From positions 434,001-498,000 of the forward strand of contig NZ_AP018680.1 of assembly GCF_002218025.2 (NCBI RefSeq): a stretch of DNA of 64,000 nucleotides. Direction: 5' to 3'. Of the stretch, positions 1-17,909 are shown in pieces. The notes below the pieces were generated by a model. The model saw only the letters and a list, made by a program, of their open reading frames with translations, was not told where the DNA came from and ran no database searches. The DNA comes from Vibrio casei (GTDB lineage: Bacteria; Pseudomonadota; Gammaproteobacteria; Enterobacterales; Vibrionaceae). Every line of letters begins with the position of its first letter. Position 1 is the first letter of the stretch. A program made the position numbers and the translations under genes.

Positions 1-609
1 GTGGATATTCCGGTTACGGTAAAAACGCGTATTGGTATTGATGATCAAGATTCTTATGAATTTTTAACGCGCTTTATTGCTATGGTGAGTGAAAAGGGTG
101 GCGTTGATCAATTTACTATCCATGCTCGTAAAGCTTGGCTAAGTGGATTAAGCCCCAAAGAGAACCGTGAGATTCCAGAGCTAGACTACCTTCGTGCGTA
201 TCAACTTAAGCAAGATTTTCCTGATTTAACCATTGCGATTAATGGTGGAGTGAAAACCATTGAGGATTCATTAACTCATTTAGAGCATCTTGACGGTGTG
301 ATGGTGGGGCGTGAAGCGTATCAAAATCCTTATTTGTTAGCCGAAGTCGATCAGAAAATATTTGGCAGTGATAAGCCAATTAAGAAACGTCGTCAGGTAG
401 TACAAGAGATGTTGCCTTACATTGAACAAGAAATGGCTGCCGGCGCTAGCCTAGGTCATATCACTCGTCACATGCTAGGTTTATTCCAAGCAATGCCGGG
501 GGCGCGTCAATGGCGTCGTTATATTAGTGAAAATGCGCATAAACCAGGCTCGGGAATTGAAGTGGTTGAAGCGGCTTTAGCTAAAATCCCTGCAGAGTTG
601 GACGTATAG
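1..609 (+). CDS. dusA: tRNA-dihydrouridine(20/20a) synthase DusA, 3' part
   Basis: This is the C-terminal ~200 residues of an FMN-dependent dihydrouridine synthase, which reduces uridines in the D-loop of tRNA using NADPH. The frame is open from base 1, so the N-terminal third, including the FMN-binding start of the barrel, lies outside the window. Visible family segments are VKTRIGIDD near the start, [17 protein letters not shown] (the DusA-type substrate loop), INGGVKT and [15 protein letters not shown] (phosphate-binding end of the TIM barrel), followed by the helical C-terminal domain with [10 protein letters not shown] and PGARQWRR. A pspG gene follows on the same strand, the same neighbour pair as in Escherichia coli, which supports DusA over DusB or DusC. 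Confidence 0.95.
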   Translation: MDIPVTVKTRIGIDDQDSYEFLTRFIAMVSEKGGVDQFTIHARKAWLSGLSPKENREIPELDYLRAYQLKQDFPDLTIAINGGVKTIEDSLTHLEHLDGVMVGREAYQNPYLLAEVDQKIFGSDKPIKKRRQVVQEMLPYIEQEMAAGASLGHITRHMLGLFQAMPGARQWRRYISENAHKPGSGIEVVEAALAKIPAELDV

Positions 610-749
610 CGAAAGCGTATATTTGATTCTATGACCAATTAACTTAATACTGGTGAATTATACTAAAAATTAGTTAAATTCACCTTTTTTATTCATCATC
701 GAATCCTTGTAAGTTATTGATATATTTTTTATTTTAAACTTTTGATTAG

Positions 750-766
750 TTGGCTTGATAACTGCA
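750..766 (+). promoter_or_regulatory. sigma54-type promoter of pspG
   Basis: TTGGCTTGATAACTGCA carries GG and GC dinucleotides exactly 12 bases apart, the -24/-12 spacing of RpoN promoters, about 50 bases before the pspG start. pspG in enterobacteria is known to be transcribed by sigma54 with PspF, so position and motif agree. The assignment is by eye; PspF upstream sites were not resolved. Confidence 0.65.
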
Positions 767-816
767 CTAAGCGTTAATATAAATAATTTGATGAGATTAG
801 GCCTGAGGAAGGAAGT

Positions 817-1029
817 ATGGTTGAGCTATTATTTGTTTTAATGTTTTTTGGCTTTTTGATGTTTACAGGTGTGACTATGGTTACGTTATTCCTCGCGATT
901 GTTGTGTCGCTCTTGTTTGTCTTCGTGGTGAGTATGATTGGTGCGGTGATTAAATTATTGCCGTGGATTGTGATAGCGTTAATTGGTCTATATATTTATA
1001 AGCATTATAACAAGCCAAGTTCTTATTAA
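817..1029 (+). CDS. pspG: phage shock protein G
   Basis: This is a 70-residue, almost entirely hydrophobic inner-membrane protein. It begins MVELLFVLMFFGFLMFTGV, close to the PspG family start, has about two to three membrane segments covering residues 3-22, 24-43 and 45-63, includes the conserved IKLLPW segment, and ends in a short basic and polar tail (KHYNKPSSY). PspG is an effector of the phage-shock envelope stress response. A strong ribosome site (AGGAAGGAAG) sits just before the ATG. A sigma54-type promoter lies at 750-766 and dusA is directly upstream, as in E. coli. Confidence 0.9.
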   Translation: MVELLFVLMFFGFLMFTGVTMVTLFLAIVVSLLFVFVVSMIGAVIKLLPWIVIALIGLYIYKHYNKPSSY

Positions 1030-1069
1030 TGGCTTGAAAGGCTGATTGAAATGGAATTTGGAGTTAACA

Positions 1070-1387
1070 ATGAAAGCATGGATTTCGCTTAGCATAACTT
1101 TATTGATGCTAACGGCGGCAAGTGTGCAAGCTGAAACGATTTGGAATATGAAAATTGGTTCGGATTATTGGTGGACAACAAATAAAGTTGATGAAATAAA
1201 GTACCAAGGCGATAATTCTACCGCAGATGTTATGGCTGGCCTCGATTATGTTTTTAATTTAAGTTCGGTTGACTTTATTTTACGTGGCGGTTATCGAGTT
1301 ATGGATTATTCATTTGATTACTTTGCTGGAGAGCCAGTAAAGGTGCGCGAGGAAGGTTTCTTTACAGGAATAGAACTCAATTTCTAA
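1070..1387 (+). CDS. small secreted beta-rich protein, possible outer-membrane barrel fragment
   Basis: I do not recognise a named family. The ATG at 1070 has GGAG six bases upstream and gives a clean signal peptide (MKAWISLSITLLMLTAASVQA, then ETIW), so I prefer it to the in-frame ATG at 1046. The mature part is only about 84 residues, rich in aromatic residues and alternating polar/hydrophobic stretches (KIGSDYWWTT, VDFILRGGYRVMDYSF), and it ends GIELNF with a terminal phenylalanine, as many outer-membrane barrel proteins do. It could make about four to six strands, too few for a normal barrel, so it may be a remnant of a larger porin-like protein or an oligomeric barrel subunit. It follows pspG by 40 bases and could share its stress promoter. 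Confidence 0.7.
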   Translation: MKAWISLSITLLMLTAASVQAETIWNMKIGSDYWWTTNKVDEIKYQGDNSTADVMAGLDYVFNLSSVDFILRGGYRVMDYSFDYFAGEPVKVREEGFFTGIELNF

Positions 1388-1410
1388 ACGGAAAAAAATG
1401 CACCATTAAA

Positions 1411-1437
1411 TACCGCTATTGATGGCGGTATTTTTTT
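1411..1437 (+). terminator. rho-independent terminator after the 105-residue gene
   Basis: The stem TACCGC(t)AT / AT(g)GCGGTA is followed by seven T residues. It lies 24 bases after the stop at 1387 and closes the pspG transcription unit. Confidence 0.8.
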
Positions 1438-1524
1438 ATTCAAAATGTGACCCTTTTCTTAGCAGGATTATAAATTTGCGCCATGCTTAAAGTTCATGGT
1501 GTAAGTAACATGGAAGGGTGAACA

Positions 1525-1755
1525 ATGACGGTCATTGAATTACGTCGTTTATATGAATCCAAGCAATTAATCGAAGCTATTATTGAATCTTCAGCTGAAG
1601 ATGAAGACTGGATTGTGGAATTTCGCTACAGTCGAGGTGGCTTGGTATTGTTGACGGATGAAAATGGAAAAGAATGCCATTATCAAGATGTTGATGATGC
1701 ATCTCGATCGGCTTTAGATGTAGGCTTTAAACAAGTTCGTATTGCCAATAAATAA
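1525..1755 (+). CDS. conserved-looking small acidic protein, function unknown
   Basis: This 76-residue soluble protein has a strong ribosome site (GGAAGGGTGA, 5 bases before ATG). It has no signal peptide or membrane segment. The first 25 residues look helical (VIELRRLYESKQLIEAIIESS). They are followed by an acidic linker (AEDEDW) and a beta-rich half (WIVEFRYSRGGLVLLTDENGKECHYQDVDDASRSALDVGF), with a small helix before the C-terminus. I cannot assign a family. It is monocistronic, between the terminator at 1411-1437 and its own terminator at 1769-1804, so it is not part of the cys operon that follows. Confidence 0.75.
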   Translation: MTVIELRRLYESKQLIEAIIESSAEDEDWIVEFRYSRGGLVLLTDENGKECHYQDVDDASRSALDVGFKQVRIANK

Positions 1756-1768
1756 ATTATTGTTACTT

Positions 1769-1804
1769 AACAGTAAGGTGGTTTATCGTCCTTACTGTTT
1801 TGTT
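1769..1804 (+). terminator. rho-independent terminator after the 76-residue gene
   Basis: AACAGTAAGG and CCTTACTGTT form a 10-bp perfect stem with a short T-rich tail. Confidence 0.75.
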
Positions 1805-1987
1805 CCTTAACTATCTGCTTTTTTATATCCTTATTTCCAAAAAGTTATAAAACATACTTATCTATTCTTTCTCGCTATTAACCAGAATCGTTAATCTAAT
1901 AGTACGAAGCAAATATAGTGTTATACCTAAAATACCCAAACTTGAATTTAAAAAAGAGTTGGGCCTAGATAGATAGGATGTCGTGAC

Positions 1988-3802
1988 ATGTTACTAAAGG
2001 ATCTTTCCGCTCTGGCTAGTCCGCTGAATGACCAACAAATGGGCCAATTACAGCAGGCTATGTCTGAGCTATCACCACAACAACTTGCGTGGGTTAGTGG
2101 TTACTTTTGGGGAGTAAGCCAAACGGGCCAACCCTCAGCGGCGAATGCGCCACAATCTCAGCTTTCTGTGGCGGCTCAACCCGCTGGGAAATTGAGCATT
2201 ATTTATGCCTCTCAAACGGGAAATGCAAAAGGCGTTGCGGAAGCTTTAAAAAATGAGGCAGATGCCAATGGTATTGCGGTTGAGTTATTTGATGCCAGTG
2301 ATTATAAGGGCAAAAATTTAGCTAAAGAAACACATGTCATTATTGTCGCTTCTACCAATGGTGAAGGTGAAGCGCCCGATAATGCGCTCGAACTGCATGA
2401 ATTCTTACAGTCGAAGAAAGCCCCTAAATTACCCCATTTGCAATATTCAGTTATTGCGCTTGGCGATTCTAGTTATGAGTTTTTTTGCCAAACGGGTAAA
2501 GATTTCGATACTTATTTAGGTAAGTTGGGCGCAACTGCATTTTTAGATCGTCTTGATTGTGATGTGGACTATGAAGCTCAAGCAACAGAGTGGCGTAAAC
2601 AAGCATTAGAAAAAGTGAAAGAGACTTTAGTCACTACGGATGCGGAAGTGGTACAGCTTCCTGTTGGGCAGGCCGCGCGCGTAGAAAGCCAATGGAATAA
2701 ACAAAATCCGTATACCGCGACATTATTGACGAGTCAAAAAATCACAGGCCGAGATTCAGGTAAAGATGTTCGTCACATTGAAATCGATCTGGATGGTTCC
2801 GGTATTACATATCAACCTGGTGACGCATTAGGTGTTTGGTATGAAAACGGCTCTGATTTGGTTTCGGCTATTTTAGATCAAGTTGGCTTATCGGGTATTG
2901 AAAGTATTGAACTGGATGGTGAAAGTTTATCCATTCATAGTGCTTTAGTGAGCAAATTCGAAATTACTTCATCTAACCCACAGTTTGTGACTAAGTATGT
3001 AGAGTTATCCGAGAGTAAGAAATTACTAAAGCTAGTGGAAGACAAAGATAAGCTTCGTGAATACTCGGGCAATACGCAGATTATTGATGTTCTAAGAGAG
3101 AAAAAAACACCGTTAACGGCGGAACAATTAGTAAGCCTATTACGTCGTTTGACACCTCGCTTATATTCTATTGCTTCTAGCCAAGCCGACGTTGAAGATG
3201 AAGTTCATTTAACAGTTGGCCTGGTTGAATATCCTCAAGGTGATGAAGCCCGATTTGGTGGTGCATCACATTATCTTACTCATCGCCTAGAAGAGGGGGA
3301 TAACTTGAAAGTGTTCATTGAACACAATAATAACTTCAAGTTGCCACAAGATGAGAGTACTGCAGTCATCATGATTGGCCCTGGTACGGGAATTGCGCCT
3401 TTTCGTAGTTTTATTCAGGAGCGTGAAGCCAGAGATGCAGAAGGTAAGAACTGGTTGTTCTTTGGTGACCGAACCTTTACTCAAGATTTCTTATATCAAG
3501 TTGAATGGCAGAAATATCTGAAATCAGGTGTGTTAAATAAACTGGATGTGGCCTTTAGCCGTGACCAAGCACAAAAAGTGTATGTTCAAGATCGTATCTT
3601 AGAAAATGCAGCTGAAGTATGGCAATGGTTACAGCAAGGTGCTTATGTTTATGTGTGTGGTGATGCAAATCGCATGGCGAAAGATGTTCATAACGCATTA
3701 ATAACTGTAGTAGAAGAGCAAGGTAAATTAGGTCGAGATCAAGCTGAAGAATTCATTAATGACCTACGTAAGGCGAAACGTTATCAAAGGGATGTGTACT
3801 AA
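1988..3802 (+). CDS. cysJ: sulfite reductase [NADPH] flavoprotein alpha subunit
   Basis: CysJ passes electrons from NADPH through FAD and FMN to the CysI hemoprotein, which reduces sulfite to sulfide for cysteine synthesis. The 604-residue length is normal. The N-terminal segment with [12 protein letters not shown] (33-44) is typical. The flavodoxin-like FMN domain starts at [12 protein letters not shown] (71-82). The FAD domain has RLYSIASSQ, and the NADPH half has [16 protein letters not shown] and [14 protein letters not shown]. The protein ends RYQRDVY, the CysJ terminus. The stop overlaps the cysI start by one base (TAATG), so the two are translationally coupled in a cysJIH operon. The 180-base A+T-rich region upstream is where CysB would be expected, but I could not place sites. 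Confidence 0.98.
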   Translation: MLLKDLSALASPLNDQQMGQLQQAMSELSPQQLAWVSGYFWGVSQTGQPSAANAPQSQLSVAAQPAGKLSIIYASQTGNAKGVAEALKNEADANGIAVELFDASDYKGKNLAKETHVIIVASTNGEGEAPDNALELHEFLQSKKAPKLPHLQYSVIALGDSSYEFFCQTGKDFDTYLGKLGATAFLDRLDCDVDYEAQATEWRKQALEKVKETLVTTDAEVVQLPVGQAARVESQWNKQNPYTATLLTSQKITGRDSGKDVRHIEIDLDGSGITYQPGDALGVWYENGSDLVSAILDQVGLSGIESIELDGESLSIHSALVSKFEITSSNPQFVTKYVELSESKKLLKLVEDKDKLREYSGNTQIIDVLREKKTPLTAEQLVSLLRRLTPRLYSIASSQADVEDEVHLTVGLVEYPQGDEARFGGASHYLTHRLEEGDNLKVFIEHNNNFKLPQDESTAVIMIGPGTGIAPFRSFIQEREARDAEGKNWLFFGDRTFTQDFLYQVEWQKYLKSGVLNKLDVAFSRDQAQKVYVQDRILENAAEVWQWLQQGAYVYVCGDANRMAKDVHNALITVVEEQGKLGRDQAEEFINDLRKAKRYQRDVY

Positions 3803-5529
3803 TGAGCACGAAAGAACAAGTTGTATTAGGTGAAGTATTAGGCCCACTTTCTGATGGTGAACGTTTAAAAGAAGAAAGTAATTTCTTACGTGGCACGATT
3901 GCAGAAGACTTACAAAACCCAATTACTGGGGCGGTTACTGGCGATAATTTCACATTGATTCGTTTTCACGGTATGTATTTACAAGATGATCGTGATATTC
4001 GAGCTGAGCGTGCTAAACAAAAACTAGAACCATTACATACTTTGATGGTACGAGCACGTTTACCCGCAGGCGTGATCACACCAACACAATGGCTTGGTGT
4101 TGATAAATGGGCTGATGAACATACTTTATATGGCAGTATCCGTTTAACCACACGTCAAACATTTCAATATCACGGTATTTTAAAACCAAATATTAAGAAA
4201 GTGCATAAGGCTTTACATTCTATTGGTATTGATACTATTGGTACTGCAGCAGATATGAATCGTAATGTACTTTGTACTGCTAACCCATATCAATCAGAAG
4301 TACATCAAGAAGCTTATGAATGGTCAAAGAAAATAAGTGAGCACTTTTTACCACATGCACGAGGCTATGCTGAAGTTTGGTTAGATGCTGAAAAAATTGA
4401 TAGTACGGTTCAGGAAGAAGAACCTATATTAGGTCGGACTTATTTGCCTCGTAAATTTAAAACGACAATTGCTATTCCGCCACTTAATGATGTTGATGTG
4501 CATGGCAATGATTTAAATTTTGTGGCGATTGAAGAAAAAGGTAAGTTAATCGGCTTTAATGTGCTGGTGGGTGGTGGCCTCGCTATGACGCATGGTGACA
4601 CATCGACTTATCCTCGTCGTGCTGATGATTTTGGCTTTATCCCAGCAGATCAAACTTTGGCTTTTGCGGAGGCGGTGGTAACAACTCAACGTGATTGGGG
4701 GAATCGATCTAATCGTAAAAATGCGAAAACCAAATATACATTAGATCGAGTTGGTATTGATGTATTTAAAGCAGAAGTAGAAAAACGTGCAGGTAGACAA
4801 TTTGAAGCCAGTCGTCCTTATGAGTTTACAGAACGTGGTGATCGTATTGGTTGGTCGGAAGGTATCGATGGTAAACACTACTTATCACTATTTATTGAAA
4901 ATGGCCGTATTTTAGATTACCCAGACAAGCCATTGAAAACTGGAATGGTAGAATTGGCTAAAGTGCATAAAGGTGATTTCCGTATTACTGCAAATCAAAA
5001 CTTAATTATTGCTGGCGTCGTCGCCGACCAAAAAGCAGTGATTGAAAGTATTGCCGTAGCACACGGCTTGATGGATGTTTCTATCAGTGAGCAACGTAAG
5101 AACTCAATGGCTTGTGTGGCTTTTCCAACTTGCCCATTAGCAATGGCTGAAGCTGAACGTTTTCTACCTTCTTTTGTTACTAATGTTGAAGGGATTTTAC
5201 AAAAACATCAGCTACCAAAAGAAGAAAGCATCATTTTACGTGTTACTGGTTGCCCAAATGGTTGTGGTCGAGCAATGTTGGCTGAAGTTGGATTAGTAGG
5301 TAAAGCACCAGGGCGTTATAATTTACACCTTGGCGGTAATCGAAGTGGTACCCGTGTACCTAAAATGTATAAAGAAAACATTACGGATAAACAAATCCTA
5401 GAAGAAATAGATAGTTTAATTGAGCGTTGGTCAAAAGAACGTACAGAAAAAGAAGCATTTGGGGATTTTGTTATTCGAGTCGGTATTATCGAAGAGGTCT
5501 TTATTTCTAAGAGGGATTTCTATGCATAA
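3802..5529 (+). CDS. cysI: sulfite reductase [NADPH] hemoprotein beta subunit
   Basis: CysI is the siroheme/4Fe-4S subunit that performs the six-electron reduction of sulfite to sulfide. At 575 residues it is full length. The four cluster and siroheme ligands are present as a CX5C pair (C438, C444 in ACVAFPTCP) and a CX3C pair (C484, C488 in GCPNGCG). Other hallmarks are [13 protein letters not shown] and the [19 protein letters not shown] loop. The C-terminus [10 protein letters not shown]...RDFY is intact. The gene overlaps cysJ by one base and cysH by eight bases, so all three enzymes should be made from one transcript. Confidence 0.98.
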   Translation: MSTKEQVVLGEVLGPLSDGERLKEESNFLRGTIAEDLQNPITGAVTGDNFTLIRFHGMYLQDDRDIRAERAKQKLEPLHTLMVRARLPAGVITPTQWLGVDKWADEHTLYGSIRLTTRQTFQYHGILKPNIKKVHKALHSIGIDTIGTAADMNRNVLCTANPYQSEVHQEAYEWSKKISEHFLPHARGYAEVWLDAEKIDSTVQEEEPILGRTYLPRKFKTTIAIPPLNDVDVHGNDLNFVAIEEKGKLIGFNVLVGGGLAMTHGDTSTYPRRADDFGFIPADQTLAFAEAVVTTQRDWGNRSNRKNAKTKYTLDRVGIDVFKAEVEKRAGRQFEASRPYEFTERGDRIGWSEGIDGKHYLSLFIENGRILDYPDKPLKTGMVELAKVHKGDFRITANQNLIIAGVVADQKAVIESIAVAHGLMDVSISEQRKNSMACVAFPTCPLAMAEAERFLPSFVTNVEGILQKHQLPKEESIILRVTGCPNGCGRAMLAEVGLVGKAPGRYNLHLGGNRSGTRVPKMYKENITDKQILEEIDSLIERWSKERTEKEAFGDFVIRVGIIEEVFISKRDFYA

Positions 5530-6304
5530 CACTATTGAATCAAAGCTAGTTTTAAATGAATTACTCACTCTTAACAAAGTTGAACAAAGTTTAAAGTTGG
5601 CAGAAATAAATGTTTACCTTGAAGAACTAGATGCAAAGCAAAGAGTCATTTGGGCTTTAGAAAACTTGAATGGTGAGTTTGCTGTATCGTCAAGTTTTGG
5701 TATTCAAGCTGCAGTGATGCTTCATTTGGTAACTGAAGCAAAAGCTGATGTCCCTGTCATATTGACAGATACCGGTTATTTGTTTCCAGAAACATATCGG
5801 TTTATAGATGAGTTAACCCAACAATTAAATCTGAATTTAAAAGTATTTCGGGCAGAACAAAGTCCTAACTGGCAAGAAGCCCTGTATGGAAAATTATGGG
5901 AACAGGGCGTTGAGGGGATTGAAAAATACAATAAGATAAATAAAGTTGAACCAATGAGAAGAGCATTGAAAGAACTGAATGTATCAACGTGGTTCTCTGG
6001 CTTACGTCGAGAGCAGTCCAATACACGAAATCATCTACCTATTCTTGCTGTACAACATGGGGTGTTTAAATTCCTTCCAATTATCGATTGGAGTAATAAG
6101 CAAATACATCAATATTTAGAGCAGAATGGGTTGTCATATCATCCGTTATGGGATGAGGGGTACCTATCAGTAGGTGATACGCATACGACTCGAAAGTGGG
6201 AACCCGGTATGACAGAGGAAGAAACTCGCTTTTTTGGATTGAAAAGAGAGTGTGGACTTCATGAAGACGATGCTGAAGCTGAAAAAGATGGTTCAGGTAT
6301 TTAA
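5522..6304 (+). CDS. cysH: phosphoadenylyl-sulfate (PAPS) reductase
   Basis: CysH reduces PAPS to sulfite and adenosine 3',5'-bisphosphate using thioredoxin, supplying the substrate of CysJI. The ATG at 5522 has GAGGG seven bases upstream and gives 260 residues; a longer in-frame start inside cysI at 5420 would add residues with no family support. Motifs seen are [14 protein letters not shown] (nucleotide-binding loop), [22 protein letters not shown] and the catalytic ECGLH at about 243-247. The extra cysteine pairs of APS-type, 4Fe-4S reductases are absent, so the substrate should be PAPS. The cysI-cysH overlap of eight bases implies coupled translation. Confidence 0.97.
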   Translation: MHNTIESKLVLNELLTLNKVEQSLKLAEINVYLEELDAKQRVIWALENLNGEFAVSSSFGIQAAVMLHLVTEAKADVPVILTDTGYLFPETYRFIDELTQQLNLNLKVFRAEQSPNWQEALYGKLWEQGVEGIEKYNKINKVEPMRRALKELNVSTWFSGLRREQSNTRNHLPILAVQHGVFKFLPIIDWSNKQIHQYLEQNGLSYHPLWDEGYLSVGDTHTTRKWEPGMTEEETRFFGLKRECGLHEDDAEAEKDGSGI

Positions 6305-6334
6305 TTTTCTAGTTATCTAGATAAATGAAAAAGG

Positions 6335-6363
6335 AAGGTTACCAGAAAAGGTAACCTTTTTTA
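6335..6363 (+). terminator. terminator of the cysJIH operon
   Basis: The perfect 9-bp stem AAGGTTACC / GGTAACCTT is followed by a T run, 30 bases after the cysH stop. Confidence 0.9.
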
Positions 6364-6392
6364 ATTTCTATAAGTAACAAAAATAATAACTC

Positions 6393-6401
6393 TGTGGATA
6401 A
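6393..6401 (-). promoter_or_regulatory. consensus DnaA box
   Basis: TGTGGATAA on the + strand is the complement of TTATCCACA, the high-affinity DnaA box. It is a single site about 100 bases upstream of the rrn P1 promoter. A 9-mer can occur by chance, so function is unproven. Confidence 0.45.
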
Positions 6402-6496
6402 GTTGTGATTTTGTGTTGGGTAAAGTGGTATAAATAAATGGTTGAGTGTAAATTGAGCGCTTAACACTTATTTATGTGCTTTTTTGAAAAAAGAGC

Positions 6497-6524
6497 TTGC
6501 TAAGGTGATGATGATCTCTATAAT
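6497..6524 (+). promoter_or_regulatory. rrn P1 promoter
   Basis: TTGCTA and TATAAT are separated by 16 bases, preceded by an A/T-rich UP-like tract and followed by a GCGACC discriminator typical of stringently and growth-rate controlled rRNA promoters. The start of transcription should be near 6531. Confidence 0.8.
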
Positions 6525-6621
6525 GCGACCTCACTGACACGGAGCACACAGCCTAACGGCGCTGCGAGTCAGAGGTCAAAACCTTCTCAAAAAGGGTTAG
6601 GAAATAAGTTTCAAAAAGTGT

Positions 6622-6649
6622 TTGACACTGAAGCTTAAATGACTAAAAT
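6622..6649 (+). promoter_or_regulatory. rrn P2 promoter
   Basis: TTGACA and TAAAAT are separated by 16 bases, about 125 bases downstream of P1, the usual P1-P2 arrangement of enteric rrn operons. It is followed by GACCGACC. Confidence 0.8.
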
Positions 6650-6688
6650 GACCGACCTGTTCACTGAGGCACAAGCCGAAAGAACAAC

Positions 6689-6700
6689 GCTCTTTAACAA
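6689..6700 (+). promoter_or_regulatory. boxA antitermination site of the first rrn leader
   Basis: GCTCTTTAACAA matches the rrn boxA bound by NusB-NusE, which protects long untranslated rRNA transcripts from Rho. The same element recurs at 8818-8829, 12310-12321 and 14636-14647. Confidence 0.85.
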
Positions 6701-6703
6701 TTT

Positions 6704-6742
6704 AAACCTATCAATCTGTGTGGGCACTCGTTGATGATAATC
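6704..6742 (+). other. 5' arm of the 16S precursor processing stem, operon 1
   Basis: This leader segment is complementary over about 39 bases, with a few mismatches, to 8501-8541 just after 16S. The two arms would loop out 16S rRNA as the RNase III substrate. The equivalent arms in the second operon are at 12325-12363 and 14153-14193. Confidence 0.8.
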
Positions 6743-6938
6743 AAAAAGATTTATCAATGAACTGAGTGACCAATCGAGATTACTTCTCTTTTTATAAAGA
6801 GCTTAATCTTGGCACAGTCAATTCATTATCATTTCCTGCTGGGAAATGGTAATAAACTTTAAAGTTACTTTCTACCTCGGTAGAAATGAGTTTGAAGTCA
6901 GTAATCATTGAGCCGATGCGAAAGCATCAACAAAACTT

Positions 6939-8495
<1,557 letters not shown>

Positions 8496-8565
8496 CGAAA
8501 GATTTATTATTGATGAGTACCCACACAGATTGATTAGGTTTATAAAAGTTAAGAGTTTTAATGTT

Positions 8566-8642
8566 GGGTCTGTAGCTCAGCTGGTTAGAGCGCTCGCCTG
8601 ATAAGCGGGAGGTCGGTGGTTCAAGTCCACTCAGACCCACCA
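8566..8642 (+). tRNA. tRNA-Ile (GAT)
   Basis: This 77-base cloverleaf lies in the 16S-23S spacer. Acceptor GGGTCTG pairs with CAGACCC, the anticodon loop is CTGATAA (GAT), the T arm contains GGTTCAAGTCC, and CCA is encoded. It pairs with tRNA-Ala as in classic rrn spacers. Confidence 0.97.
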
Positions 8643-8682
8643 ATTTTCTTTCGAAAAGTTGGTCAACATTAAAAAACAAGAT

Positions 8683-8758
8683 GGGGCTATAGCTCAGCTG
8701 GGAGAGCGCCTGCCTTGCACGCAGGAGGTCTGCGGTTCGATCCCGCATAGCTCCACCA
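8683..8758 (+). tRNA. tRNA-Ala (TGC)
   Basis: This 76-base cloverleaf follows tRNA-Ile in the first spacer. Acceptor GGGGCTA pairs with TAGCTCC (one G-T wobble), the anticodon loop CTTGCAC contains TGC, and CCA is encoded. Confidence 0.97.
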
Positions 8759-9065
8759 TCTTTAAATGTTTTTACTAAGAATGTTTAAACATGGTTACCT
8801 CGAAAGAGGCTTAACTTGCTCTTTAACAATTTGGAAAGCTGACTAGATAAACATTTATTGTTTATCTTAATAAAAGTTCTCAAATCTCATTACTTGCTTG
8901 CAAGTGATGAGTAACAACACACATTCAAGTGTCTTGTATTCTACAAACCAGTAATGGTTTGTTCTATTGAGTCCGGCAAATCGTTTATTTTGGATTACCC
9001 TCCAAAATAAACAAAAACTAAACCTTATTTAGTTGAACATACATAAAGACCCTTTTGGGTTGTAT
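8759..9065 (+). other. 16S-23S spacer between tRNA-Ala and 23S, operon 1
   Basis: This non-coding spacer contains a second boxA (8818-8829, GCTCTTTAACAA) and the 5' arm of the 23S processing stem (about 9042-9072), which pairs with about 11946-11975 after 23S. No gene is seen. It is nearly identical to 14577-14882 in the second operon apart from scattered substitutions and a one-base deletion near 14854. Confidence 0.85.
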
Positions 9066-11953
<2,888 letters not shown>

Positions 11954-12092
11954 ACAACACCTAAAGGGTTTTGGCTGGACTGAATAGAGTAAGAAATACG
12001 AATAGATACTTGAATGACGTGTTGAGAACGAGTTAGAGATAACAGCAGCTTTCCGAATTAAGTTAAACGCTTATGCGTTTAACGAAAGAATT

Positions 12093-12212
12093 TGCTTGGC
12101 GACCATAGCGCTTTGGACCCACCTGATTCCATGCCGAACTCAGAAGTGAAACGAAGTAGCGCCGATGGTAGTGTGGGGTTTCCCCATGTGAGAGTAGGAC
12201 ATCGCCAGGCTT
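12093..12212 (+). rRNA. rrf: 5S ribosomal RNA, first copy
   Basis: The gene is 120 bases, TGCTTGGCGACCATAGCG to CGCCAGGCTT, with closing stem GCCTGGCG-type pairing (one wobble). It is preceded by a small hairpin GTTAAACGC/GCGTTTAAC at 12063-12082. Confidence 0.95.
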
Positions 12213-12590
12213 TGAATTTATGCCTTTATCTATAACTGGCATTTGATTTTACTTTTAATAGTAAAATCAAGATAGCATTTTAATTAAAATGCTATCTTGA
12301 TTTGAAACTGCTCTTTAACAATTTAAACCTATCAATCTGTGTGGGCACTCGTTGATGATAATCAAAAAGAATTATCAATGAACTGAGTGACCAAACGGCT
12401 ATTAATAAGAACAGCTTTGAGCTTGTTTGATTTCACTTTTTAAAGTGAAAGTAATAATAGCGGCACAGTCAATTCATTATCATTTCCTGCTGGGAAATGA
12501 TAATAAACTTTAAAGTTACTTCTTCTTTTTAAGAAGAATAAGTTTGAAGTCAGTAATCATTGAGCCGATGCGAAAGCATCAACAAAACTT
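12213..12590 (+). other. inter-operon spacer and leader of the second rrn operon
   Basis: Between 5S copy 1 and 16S copy 2 there are only 378 bases. It holds a hairpin at 12243-12270 (11-bp stem), an overlapping perfect 40-bp palindrome at 12264-12303, boxA at 12310-12321, and the processing arm at 12325-12363. From boxA onward it resembles the first leader. No P1- or P2-like promoter and no T-tailed terminator is evident before boxA, so operon 2 may be read through from operon 1. Confidence 0.75.
12264..12303 (+). repeat. 40-bp perfect palindrome upstream of the second boxA
   Basis: The left half (12264-12283, starting AAATCAAGATAGC) is the exact reverse complement of the right half (12284-12303, ending GCTATCTTGATTT). 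There is no T tract, so it is not a canonical terminator. Its left end shares bases with the 11-bp hairpin at 12243-12270, so the two cannot form together. Nothing like it precedes boxA in operon 1. Confidence 0.9.
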
Positions 12591-14147
<1,557 letters not shown>

Positions 14148-14238
14148 CGAAAGATTTATTATTGATGAGTACCCACACAGATTGATTAGGTTTATATAGA
14201 AAAGAGTTTGAAAGCATCCCAATGCTTTCACCGTCCGT

Positions 14239-14314
14239 GTCCCGTTCGTCTAGAGGCCTAGGACACCGCCCTTTCACGGCGGTAACAGGGGTTCGACTCC
14301 CCTACGGGATACCA
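14239..14314 (+). tRNA. tRNA-Glu (TTC)
   Basis: This 76-base cloverleaf is first in the second spacer: acceptor GTCCCGT pairs with ACGGGAT (one wobble), the anticodon loop CTTTCAC contains TTC, and CCA is encoded. Confidence 0.97.
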
Positions 14315-14333
14315 TCTTCTTTAATGAAGATCT

Positions 14334-14409
14334 GGGTCGTTAGCTCAGTTGGTAGAGCAGTTGACTTTTAATCAATTGGTCGCAGGTTCGAATCCTGCAC
14401 GACCCACCA
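14334..14409 (+). tRNA. tRNA-Lys (TTT)
   Basis: This is a 76-base cloverleaf: acceptor GGGTCGT pairs with ACGACCC, the anticodon loop CTTTTAA contains TTT, T arm GGTTCGAATCC, CCA encoded. Confidence 0.97.
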
Positions 14410-14452
14410 TTTCCTCCCACGGAAATGCTTACTTTAGGTAAGAAAACAATGT

Positions 14453-14528
14453 GGGCGATTAGCTCAGTTGGGAGAGCACCTGCCTTACAAGCAGGGGGTC
14501 ACTGGTTCGAGCCCGGTATCGCCCACCA
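14453..14528 (+). tRNA. tRNA-Val (TAC)
   Basis: This is a 76-base cloverleaf: acceptor GGGCGAT pairs with ATCGCCC, the anticodon loop CTTACAA contains TAC, CCA encoded. The Glu-Lys-Val spacer set is a known arrangement in Vibrio rrn operons. Confidence 0.97.
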
Positions 14529-14882
14529 CTCTTTAAATACTTTTACGATGCTTCGCATCCAATAACTACTTTGGATGGGAATTTTTGTCGCCAAGAGTCT
14601 TTAAAAAGTGGTTTGTTTGAAAAGAATAAACTCTTGCTCTTTAACAATTTGGAAAGCTGACTAGATAAACATTTACTGTTTATCTTAATAAAAGTTCTCA
14701 AATCTTATTGCTTGCTTGCAAGTAATAAGTAACAACACACATTCAAGTGTCTTGTATTCTACAAACCAGTAATGGTTTGTTCTATTGAGTCCGGCAAATC
14801 GTTTATTTTGGATTACCCTCCAAAATAAACAAAAACTAAACCTTATTTAGTTGACATACATAAAGACCCTTTTGGGTTGTAT
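14529..14882 (+). other. 16S-23S spacer between tRNA-Val and 23S, operon 2
   Basis: This non-coding spacer holds a boxA at 14636-14647 and the 5' arm of the 23S processing stem near 14860-14888. From about 14630 on it matches the first operon's spacer almost base for base. I see no gene. Confidence 0.85.
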
Positions 14883-17770
<2,888 letters not shown>

Positions 17771-17909
17771 ACAACACCTAAAGGGTTTTGGCTGGACTGA
17801 ATAGAGTAAGAAATACGAATAGATACTTGAATGACGTGTTGAGAACGAGTTAGAGATAACAGCAGCTTTCCGAATTAAGTTAAACGCTTATGCGTTTAAC
17901 GAAAGAATT

